Shown: positions 14,401-26,400 of the stretch, piece by piece
Numbering within the stretch: position 1 is the first letter of the stretch
How the letters are laid out: each line of letters begins with the position of its first letter
Assembly: GCF_001949145.1 (NCBI RefSeq)
Contig: NW_019091446.1
Span: 109,801 to 168,099, forward strand
Direction: 5' to 3'
DNA from: Acanthaster planci
Lineage: Eukaryota > Echinodermata > Asteroidea > Valvatida > Acanthasteridae
DNA: 58,299 nt
Position numbers and translations under genes: made by a program
The notes under the pieces: generated by a model
The model's database searches: none
The model's input: only the letters and a program-made list of their open reading frames with translations
What the model was told of the DNA's origin: nothing

Positions 14401-17400
14401 CTTTTTCTGAGACTATAGACAAATCAAGTGATCATGACAAGATTCATCACTTGTCATGTGCAGTGACCTCTGTCAATGTTGGTAATCATAACTACTGCAC
14501 AGAGCCACTGCTATATGTGACAGTCGGTCCACTCAAACCTAAGACGTTGCCTGTCAACCACCTTGAAGAGGGACCATGGGGAGCATCCAGAGAAATGTCA
14601 CTACATTCATCCATTAAACAAGTGGAAAGCATTGCTGGAACTCTGTGTATCTGCTAGTGGGTTACTTTTTCTTGCCTGCTGCATTAATTGCTGATACATT
14701 TTTGCGAGTTTCAAAGAAATCTACATACTTCGCATGATGTGGACAATTTCCTGGAGTCCAACAGGCTGACCGTTGACAATGAGCCCCCTGACGCATCCCA
14801 TTAGTCCAGGTAAGAGAGTTAAGGAGTTCGGAGCACCTCCAATAATGATGTGAACCATCGATTTACCAGATGTCCTTAACTCTTGATTTGGCTGTATAAT
14901 TTCTGTAGTGAAAGATTAAAAAGTGACAGATTTTATGTGTCTCGGTATCATTACCAACTCATGCCCTACTTGTACAATCTGAACTTGAAGACATATTTAT
15001 TGCATGTATACCTTTTGCATGATCATGAATACGTAAAATTGTTCAACTCCCTTCAACTGTTCAACTCCCTTTGGCCCCTTTCCTGAGATGTAACCTTCAA
15101 TCCAGCAAAATTCTCCGACTGCCCCTAAGTAAACATTGAATAGGAGGCTCCAAAAACCTGGATTAACCCTCCTTCTGTTTTAACCGTCAAAAACAGTCAA
15201 AAATGCCTTCCAATTGGTTTCCCCAGTACACAGACACGTATGGGAAATTTGACTGATTTTGACTGATATGACAACTGTGACAAGAATGCATCTTAGCTTA
15301 GGAGGGATAATTCTTTCACGAATGTGTTTCCTTGGAAGGGTGACCACTGCCTCAATCCTTCATAAGCCTCAAACAATAATTGTCCATAATTATGGTGAGA
15401 CAATGTGACTGATATCATGAAGCAGCAATGGTGAATTCCTGTATCATCTGTATTATATAGATCTACCGTGGCTGAGCATAAACAGTACAAGGTCTGGTTT
15501 GATTTACTAATACACCCTTTGAAATTGACAAGTTTTTGCCATGTATAACCCATGTTCTTTGAAATCCTTCGCATATGCAAGAAGGATTTTGGGGGAATCG
15601 GGAAGGTTAAAGTTTTGCAAAAAATCTGAGCACAGATATTCAAATCAAGGGCATAATATCAACACAGGGAAATTATGGAGGAGCCCTTGGCTATTTTATT
15701 TGGAGTGCGTATTCTAGTGGTGGTTACCTTCATCCTGAAATGGTTGAGCATAGAACTCTGTCAGTAGGTTAACCGGTACCCCGATCTCTGCCTGGTGTTG
15801 ATTGATGTTCACTACTGTCATGTCGTCCTTTCTTTGCACACTAACCTCCACCCATTCACCATCATTTAAGACACCACCTATCACACAAGATAATCCAAAG
15901 TAAATTCCAAGGGAAAAAGTCGGCACAAAAATTCAGCTAAGCCTGAACACTTTCACTGGAAGGACATCTGAAGAGTTCAAATAATTGAAGTGTTCTTAAT
16001 TAGCTGCAGAATCTAAGAGAAATGTCTGTGAGAAAATCTCCAATTTTATTTTTCAATCTGTGAACTGCTTTCATCTTTGTGAAGCATGCGATGATTTGTA
16101 CTTCTTCCTTTTGATCTTCTCCAGAACTTCAGAAAGCAGAAAACTCAGAGGTAAATCACATCCAAAAACTCCTTCATTGACATTCAAGGTGTATTCTGTC
16201 ACTAACATGATCAGAACAGAACATTGGTAGTTGTTGTTCATATAGAAATAAGATGCAAAGAGATTGCTTTGTGGACAGTTTGGATATAATAACTCCATCC
16301 TAGAACTTATCTCAAAGATTACCTCCAATTGGCATGACACATTCAGTTCCACAACCAGTGAAGCAGCATTTCATACCAGAGTTGCAGTGTGAATCATCTT
16401 GGCACAGGTGGGCACACAACACTGGGTTGCTTAATGGTACTGGACATACACCTTGGTGTAAAAAGATAAAGTTGTTACATATTTGAGTCCAAATGCCCTG
16501 CATGATGTCCATCACAAGTTATGATGTCCATCACAAGTTATGATGTCCATCACAAGTTATGATGTCCATCACAAGTTATGATGTCCATCAAAAGTTATCC
16601 AGTCCTCCCATTTCTAAAACTTTGCCTCTCATTGTCTCCTCTCTACAGGTTTCTTCAGGCCTACAAGCTGTGGTGCCTAGGGCACTTTTGAGGAATCGTT
16701 AATGTCATTACCACAAGTACTTCACAATAATAGTGGTAATAAAACCAAGTCACAAGGTTTAAAATGAACAGTGACAAAGGCATTCCTTTGTCACCTTATT
16801 ACATGAGACTGATGTAAAGATATGACTTGGACTGGAATTGAGATGGAATTACCAACAATGCTGTAAAGTCATCACAAGTCATAGCAAACAAACCACTGAA
16901 ATGAACTGACAAAAGTTTTTCTCTGCAATGTTCATCCTGTTACATGTACTTGTGGCTGATGGGCTTGTCATTGGACTAATGAAAGTAGTTGTGATGGACA
17001 TGATACAGTTCATTACAATTAAGGCAAGTCTGTCTCGTCCGATTATTTTTGTTTATGGCCCAAGAAGTAACATCAGGAAATATTCCACAATTCTGCATAC
17101 CAGAATTAAAAAATAGTAATAATGAAGTGCATTTGCAGCAGTTTTTTAGTTGGAAGATTTCGACAAAAGTACAGTCAACCAACTCTACTAACAAAGAAAA
17201 CTGTTATAAATAAATACTGTTGGCTGAGAATCTCAGTTTCTGGAATTTTTATGTTTTCTTTGTTTTTCTACTTTTGTAACAATGTCCTTGTTATAACAAA
17301 GTAAATTTTCTGGTCCCTTTAACTTTGTTATGGGCTCCGAGCTAGACCAAAAAGTGTGCAATTTTCCTAGCAACGGAGGCTCTTTTGGTAGTAACTGCAT

Positions 17401-20400
17401 ATATTGCTGGTTCACGAACAACTATGAAACTCTGTCGCATTGCTGTCAACAAAATAAACATTCCCAACCAACATGGCTCTTTTCAATCGTTGAAGGCCTG
17501 CTCAGGGCAGATAACGAGAGTTGACTGTATATGCTCCTAATGGAAATCTAAATCAAGTGAATGGGTTTGATTCAAGTTCTATTTAATTGACATATGAAAT
17601 GATACAGCTACTCACAGTAAATTTTCCAGCATTTTCTTTCAAGGTGCTGTAACTTCAACTTTTACTACAGAGCTGTCTATTAGCTTTAGCTTTTAATCTC
17701 TTTTTCTACAGAGGTTTATTGTAACTTGTAGTGTCAACTCAGGTGCACTAATTATATATCAATGAGAAAAAACCGTACTGGAGTGAGTGCATGTCCTGTC
17801 TCAGAAACCAGTGATTCAGCATCACCAACAACTGTATACCGGTACATCCAATATTCACAACATTGGTGTAAACATTATTAGAAAAGACTACTGGAAATGC
17901 TCAGCTTGACCTGGCATTAAAAAAATGCAGAACAAGAATATCAGACAAATGTCAACGGTCCCCTCCCGGCTCCTTTAGGGTTAAGTTGTGTGTTCTCTCA
18001 AACTTGATCAAATTTATGTTTATACAATATAACAGCTGAAATGACATAAGTTGAACTAGCTAGGTTGGATATCTTACGTACTCTCATTAGCATTAACGAC
18101 CACCCTGTGGACATCCCTTCCGGCATTGAATGTAAAGCCAAAAGTGCTATCATCAACCAATTCCATCTGGACGAAGTTGTTCAAGTTATCACGCGCATAC
18201 AGAATTAATGCATTGGACTGAAGAGTGCGGAAACCAAGCTGCATATCTGAGGTTAAGATGTCGGCATTTTCAGCCTCAAATTCCAAGAAAAGATCTTCGC
18301 TTGTGAAGGAGACTACATCCTTGGTGTTGTCTGAAGAGAACAAGATACAACAAACATAGGAATGATATAAAAAGGGTCCTTGATTTCCATTATAGATTGT
18401 TCCAAAGCAAGATCTGGTTGTACAGTGCACCTCTTATTTGTTTACACTCCATCATGCACCATCTCCAAATGCAATTATGCTTCTGTATTGTGTTTGTCAT
18501 GAATTGGAAGTTACTTTGTTTAAACAGATCTGTTTCACTGATGGATGGGCTCCCATCGAGGAAATGTATCTGTTGTTGTCACCATTAGTAGAGAAAATGA
18601 AAGTCCAAATTTAAAAGTTGGAGTACATTTTCTTTGACTCCTGCAGCTGATTAAAAAAAAATCAGCCTAGCTTCATACCATGCATAAGCCTTGGTTAGAC
18701 TGAAAATTGGCAGACTATCTAGCTGCACAATAGATCAATTTCATGCAAAACTGCACTGCTACATGTACGTGTATGCAAAGTTCAATTATTTTAAACACCT
18801 TGTGAGAGAGGTTGGAGATGACAGCTTTGAGGACAGCTGTTCCTTTACAATTTTACAGCAATCTTAAATGGGCCTGGGATTAGCTCCATTTGCCATTTTA
18901 AAAAGGTTTTCCACGTCTCTCCACTACAACCAGGAGGTAAATTTTCAGCTAGACCACAACAAATGAAAGTATTTCATTACACCAAAAACAAAGTTGTACT
19001 TTGTTCATATCAACCTTGGTAAACTGAGTAATGATGGGCATTATAATGAACAAAAATTATTTCTTAAAATCCTTCATTTTTAACTTAAAATGAAATTTAA
19101 TGACAGTGGAGTTACATCATTGCATAAAGTTGTGAGAAATTAACTGCAAGTCATGTGATTGTTTTAATGGCACTAGGACATCCTCTACTGGAAGCATGAG
19201 TCACACTTTAATGTATAACTTTGATAATTACACTAATCTTGGGTGATTTCTGTCTTTGAATACATTGATAGATGTATTATTACCAAAACATGAAAATAGA
19301 GATTAATCAAAAGCTAGAAAAAAATAAAATTGGAGAAATAAGACAGAGAATAAATGAGCCATCCACTTAAATCAGTAAAATACAAAGCATTCCATGCATT
19401 TCGTTGCCCAATTGTGAATTCAGGATTTAATCACAAAATTCTTGAGGCTGATTGCATCTTCTATAAACTAAATAAAAGCCAAGGTGGAGAAAACAAACGT
19501 AAGCACCGTTTTTGACGTTAGAATTGGTACTGCAAATCCATAAAGTTGAACACACTTAAACTCAAGCGAAGTTTGCTGTAAATATTTCTTGACATCAAGT
19601 TCCTTCCCCCCATCACATATGCCTGAAGTAAAAACCAACCTTTGAAAGATACAGCATGGCAACAGTCACAATACATGTAAACACTCTAGAAATAAACCAA
19701 CCACCCAATCAGAAAGTAGGACTTAATTCAGGTGTTTTAGGAGACAAGCTACGTACCCCGACAACTGTCTGAAATGTACAAACCTCTGCTACAGTCTGGG
19801 CCTGAGTGCGCCGGGTGTGCGCAGCTGCATGTGTAGGAACTCCAGCGGTCAACACAGGTGCCTCCATTTTGACACGGATTGGAGTCACATGAAGTCACAC
19901 AGCCTGCCTCTATTTGGAGATGTCTGGGTGGATCATTAGTCAGAAATCAAACAAACTTGCTAAAAAGTCAGTCTGGAAATGTTCCATTGACACACATGCA
20001 TTGGCCTATACAGTTGATTGCCCACTCCCTGATATAACACTCTTGCCCACATCACATAAAGCTTTTATTTTCATTTCCCCAACTGCACACTTATTCACTG
20101 TGTACATTTTTCTGTGGTTGTGGTGCTCCTGTATATAACGCTTTTGGGGATATAACGCTCACTATTTTAGGCCGTGGGAGCCATATTAAGCATATGTGAA
20201 ATGATTCCGGTTACAGCACTCTTAACCTTGAAAGTCAGATTCTTTGAAAATCGACCAAACTGCATCATAAAGCTGCTGCAATTGGCCATCCTATGGGGCA
20301 CCAGTCATACAAGCAATCCAACACGCACCCGCCACCTGTACGTAGGCCCCAATACTGTCCACAGATTTGATGTCGTGCTGTGCTAGTATAAGCATACAAC

Positions 20401-23400
20401 CTTACTATGGTGTGCGTCTGCTAAGCTTTTCGTGAAACTCCAGGCCATTAGTGGCTTGATTTCAAGTCTAAAATGTTCACACGTGGGGCACGTGATATCC
20501 TGGATGTTGAACGCATCGTAACAATCAACCCCAGAGTAACCAAAAGTGACAAGCAATTGGCCTCCGTCACAAGCACTGTACAGTCATATTATCATTTTAA
20601 TTCCAATTTACAATCTTGTAAACAGTGCTGGTTTCCTGCTTCTCAGTCACACTGTGCATTTTGGCATTGGTTAGCGCCTTGAATGAAGGCTAGAAGCTCA
20701 CTTCTGCCCAGCACGATTGTGAGCATGTGTTTACCATGGCGAGATTGCAAACAAGACATAAACGGGGGTAAAACGATGCGTGTACCAGTGGTTTTCCTAA
20801 ACGTTATTCGTGACGATGTGTAGAGAAGAGGGGGCCGGGTAGGGTTGACAAGTTTACTGATTCTTGATGTTCATACAAGTACAAACTAAGAAAATTTCCA
20901 TCTGGATGTTAATTGTTATGCATGTAACAGCAAGAGAGATTTGTTAATAACAAGTGGAAGTTAAAGTTTGAAATATAAGTTGCCTGAGTATTAGCAGCAC
21001 GGGAAATAACAGTTGTACTAATTAAAAACTCCACAAATTCCTTCACAATTTACTCAACCATTTTATTTGACTCTTCGAAATTCACGTATCTGTGCAGCAT
21101 GTACATGTACATGCTGCATGTACATTTTGTTTTACAAAATGTTGCAATTTTAGACCTTGTATCCCACATTTGCAACAAAACAAATCAATAATGGTAAATG
21201 CCAAGTTCAAATCTAATCAAATCAATCAAGTCACACTTTCACAAAAGTACATGCATCTTCCAATACATGTACATCTAATGTACTGTACATATCTGTACAT
21301 GTACACACATGTGCACTGCACATGTGCACTGCACATGTTGCATGTCCAGTCAATGTACAGCACTATGCAGTTACAACACTTAATTCAGTTTGGTTCCTTT
21401 GGGAGCACTGTAACAGGAACCTACTGTATTCAAGCGACAGCATGGAATCCATTCAAGAACTATCTGCAGGTGAGGATAGAGTTCCAACAAGGGTTAATCT
21501 ATGAAACACAATGGCGTGTACCTGGCATACATTTGAATTTATCAACTGGGTGATGATTGATGAAATTTACAACAGGAACAATGGATGTACAAGATGTTGA
21601 ATCATTTGGAGCAGCATTTTGGGGAAGATTTTTTTAAAAGGCAACATCAGAAGACCAACTTTTGAAATCAACTGCATGAAATTTCTCACAATCATTATTT
21701 CATGTTTTGCAACATGAAAGTCCCATCCTAAATGAAAGCCATACTTGTTACACAGCAGACCACGGCAAAGTTCAAGTTCAGGACACAGTCCATGATCTCC
21801 AAAGGCTTCACACACATTGTGTGTGCAAAACACACAAGCATGCTTGACACTGTCAACCATCCCTGGGAACACAGATTGCCATAGATGATACCATGTTTGA
21901 AATGTATCCTCCAGCATGAAGTAGTCAAGGACTTAACCAGTGTTGCAAGTCTTTTCCCAAGTCCCAGCCATCATGAGAAACAGGGTGAACAATGACATGT
22001 AAAAGAATGCTTTTGTCACAGTTTATTTGAATAGCTTGTAAATTGGCTTAAGAACAAATGAGTTATGATGGACTTACAGGGCTTAATTGTAATGGACTCG
22101 AATACAACACTGAACATAACGTAAAACCAGAATAAATGAAGAAGAGATTCCAATTTTCAACACAAGAAAGTGCCACAGTTTATGTGGATTGTACATACTT
22201 ACTCTTCATGTTCAAAGTGATCAAAGAGAAAGACAACATCTCCGTTGAACGTGAAGTCTGCAATGCATCCTGTCATACCCTCAGTACCTTTGGGTAACCT
22301 GTTGATACAAACAAACAAATTCAGAAATACAGAAATTCCCTCTTCAGCCTGCCATTGTTTCTGTGAACAAAGATATATGAGAAGAGCCACCAATAGGGCT
22401 GGATAGCTCAGTTGGTAAAGCACAAGCGTGGTGTTCTGGAGGTCGCAGGTTCAAATTCCGCTTCAGTCAATTTTTTGTTCATCTTCATAAACCAAAAAAT
22501 TGCTCAGAACAATGCTAAACCACTCCTAGACAGGCTCCAATAAATGGAAGCACGTTCCACACTGTAGGCAAGTCAGTTAACGCAGCATGACGTCATCACA
22601 TTGTGAGCACACTCAGCTCTTTATCACTATAACTAGCCCATGCTTTTACAACCATATCTCATTAACATCAGTTTGTCATCATTATACATCAAACTCACTC
22701 AATGATGTCCATTACCCTCAAAAGTGCAGTGCCCAGTACTACCACCTAACCCATGATGAGTTGGAAAAAAGGACCTTTATAGAAAGAACAGTTTGAGTGG
22801 CCTGTAATGTGAATCACTTCTACTGGTGAAGATTGCTCAAGACCAGTGAATTACTGCTGATAAGAATTCCTGAAACTCTACATCATTGTCAGATTTCTAT
22901 TCACATTAACTGCCCCAAGCATGACAAGTCAAACAACATTTGTATAGGGGAATAATTTTAAAACTCCAGCTCAAGAAACTTCACCTTGGTAAGGTAACTC
23001 GTGGAAGTAAATACGCATTCAAATGAAAATCAATCAGGTAACTGCTGGTTCTTGAGTAAAAATTTTGAAATCTTCAGTTAACGGTGTTTATTTGACACTT
23101 TCCTCACTTTCCAATCTCAACAGGTGCAGCTTCTCCAAGGTATACCAAATTACCAGTCACCTTACAAGAATCACGATAGAACAATTTTAACTTACTCCTT
23201 CATTCCACCAAGAAGAAATGGTCCAGCAAGCATCAAAGTAACTCCTTTTGGAAGATTGAGGAATCCCTCAGTGAAATCCACGGTGACACGGAAGTCAATC
23301 AAGCTTCGTTCCACAGTTAGAGTATGCCAGTTGCCGTCAGTCAAACGTCGGGGAGATTTCACATGACCATCATAAAAATCGCCATTTATCTCAAGTATGA

Positions 23401-26400
23401 GCCAGACACTGAACGCTGTATGGCAGAATAAGAGAAAATGGTTTTTTCAAATAAAATAAAATTAATTATTTTTCAAACAGCACCCAGGGCCTAATTAAAT
23501 TGACTAGGAATCCCATCGGTCTCATCAGCCGCCTCTCCCGTTGTTTTGATGTCAGAGAAGAATTTCACCTATTTCCTGCCAAAAGAACTAGTTAACTCAC
23601 TGACAAGGGACATACATACCGACATGATTTCTGAAGTGTCTGCAAAACAAGTTCTTTTGAGATGGGTACATGTTACTTTGCTCTTCTCTTAAAAAATGCA
23701 TATCCACCCACGCACAATAATCAGCCACCTTTGACACAACTTCATGTCAACCCACACTTGCAGTGTGTAAAGCACAAATTTAAAAGCAAATGAAAATGTT
23801 TCTCCTTAAATGCAAGGGCACATAAAAATAAAAAAGAGACCACACTTGCAGCCAGTGACCTTTCCATAGAATTGTCAGTTTCATTTCAAATCCCTCTGTT
23901 TAGCCAGATGACTAAGATATCTGTACATTTCAACGTAACTTGGCTCGTATGAGCAACTTACTCAGAATGAGCTATCCAAAGGCTGTGTTTGTGTACGTCT
24001 ACTAGTCTCTTGACCATTGATAGAAATGCAGGAAAATGTGAGCATTAACTCAGTGTATGAGGACATTTGGGCTTCCAAAGATGGCACCCAGTGGCGTAAC
24101 ACCCTCAGTCTCAACACGCTATCCAGTCAGTAAAGAGTGATCAGTGGGGTCAAATACAGCCCACATTTTCTTAAAAGGAAGCACAATGTCTAAAGCACGT
24201 AACAAGTTTAATCTCTTACCATCCTTTAGAATTCCAGTCAGTGAATGGGAATCACTTCCACTGCCCATCTGATGGAAGAGAACGATGTTCTCCATAGATG
24301 TGCGGAACTTAAAAGACAGAGAGTTACTCTTCCATGTTTTCAATGTGATGTAGTCTTGTGAACGTGAGATAGTGACAGTGCGACCCCTCTGTTCAGTAAC
24401 TGTAGATTGTAACAGAAACGCAGTTATGATCTTGCATTAGCAGATAAAATGGAAACAGAGAAGTNNNNNNNNNNNNNNNNNNNAACAAATTTGTCAAACC
24501 AAATGACCAATCTGTTTGTCATGACGTCTCAGAATTAAGAACAACCTCATTCATGAGTATGTAAATGTATGTAAATGTTAAAATCTTATATAGCCAATTT
24601 CAAAAGGGAGGTGGGGAACTTTTTTAAAGGGACCATTGGCAAATTGGGATGCATGAATCCTTGGTTCCAAAGAAATTAAAAACACTGGCACATTTGAATG
24701 TCTTCTTGATTGAAAGAAACCATACTCACGACTACTGGAACACTGCAGGGGGCCTAAGGACAATGTGCCTTTGGTTGTTCCATGGACATATGTTTGTACC
24801 TTGTAGAACTGCATACTGGCAATGGGCAATGATGGCATATTGGTGATGATACCCTGGTCAACATTCCATCTTAAGAAAGGAAGACAATTACATTTCTATC
24901 ACAGTTAATGTGTCATTTTTTGTTTTGGATGTGTAAATTTGATACATATGCTTAACAGTGTACCAAACATTCAAATGCATTAATTTTTTAAGAGGTCTAA
25001 ACTGAGATTTTAAAGGAGAATTTTCTGTGGCATTTTGTATCTAATCAACCATGCCTTACTTAGACAACTTCATGCATGTCCAGCTATTAGAAAAGACAAG
25101 TAAATTGAGCGAGTGTAGGACATGCGCCTGTGACATGTTCCTCCTGAGTTCCATGCTTTCAATACCTTGAGCCTGCCTCACACCTGTCCAAATTTGACTG
25201 GCTCACTAGACAAAAAGGCCATCATAAAAACAGACAAGCGAGCTTTGCTCTCAAATATTGGACCAATCTGACTGTACACCAGGTAACCTGATGAACTCAT
25301 ACATGCTAGAGTTTTTCCACATCTGATATTTTACTGAATGTCATTGCAAATGTCTACCGGCAGCACTCTTACTCCTACGGATATGATATTTATGTTAACC
25401 AATCAGATTCCCAAAGGAAGTCGCATAATTCCAAACAGAAGCCATCGCATGCATGGCCTCCATGTACCAGTAGCCGGTCAGCATTCACCAGATTAGCAAG
25501 GGGTCAATTATAAAAACAGATGGGAACTGAGCATGCGTGAGGCGAAGTTGTAGTTTACCAGAACAATGACAGAACTGCCCAGTGATGTGTGCTGAACTAG
25601 TAAAATTGGAAAGTTGTGCAGCAGGCTTTAAGCTTTGGGACTCCTGTACGAAGTATTGAAAGTCCCCAATTTCTAAACAAGGCAGTACCAAATCAACAAC
25701 CAAAGCCAAGAGACAAGCAGCAACATTTGGCAACATCTTGAATTCTACGCCCTTGCCAAGTACCACAATCATAGTGTAGCAGCGGTTAGTATCCATATTT
25801 ACACCTTTGATATGAAGTTACTTTTAGGGTGTTGTATTTAAACAAATCCTTGGTTTCACCACAAAGTGACTTATTGTGAATAGTTGCTGTGCCACGAACT
25901 GATGTGTCATCTGTACAAATTCTATGGATGGTACATCACTTTGTGGCGCACCAAAACTATCCAATACGCCACTTCGTGGTGAAACTGGTGAAATAATGAA
26001 AGAATAATCTCATGAGTTGACAGAGTGTTCCATTCCATAGGGCAAAATGAGGCAAGCTTCACTTCATGGGATAGTACACGTCTTTTACACAATGAATAGA
26101 GTAAACCATATAAATCCCGGCTCATCATGTACAAGTTGCCATTTTCCTTTCTCAGACTGGCATAAAATTGAGACGACAGTTTCTAAATTCCAAATCAGCA
26201 AATGTTTCAAAACACATTGCTAGGTGCTTGAAATTATGCTCAATTTCCTTTCACACTGCTCTTATAATTATAGAGGTTCTGCATGGCAGCCATCTTTATG
26301 GTAACTGCTTTTGTCGCAGAGGAATAGTACAAAGGTCTACTCATGTGTATCCCTGTGGAACAAAAGCTCTTACAGGAAAAATGGCTGTCACACAGAACTT

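Noticed and set aside
16502-16596. CRISPR-like array
   Set aside because: Units are directly adjacent without spacers, and the genome is clearly eukaryotic.
19468-19662. Extra coding exon between EGF3 and LNS5
   Set aside because: It has an acceptor-like site, but exon 20 joins exon 21 in perfect phase and domain order without it, and the peptide shows no LNS or EGF pattern.
21092-21553. 153-codon plus-strand reading frame
   Set aside because: It runs through the palindromic ACATGT cluster, has simple composition (His/Cys/Met/Val) and no domain pattern; its openness follows from the repeat.
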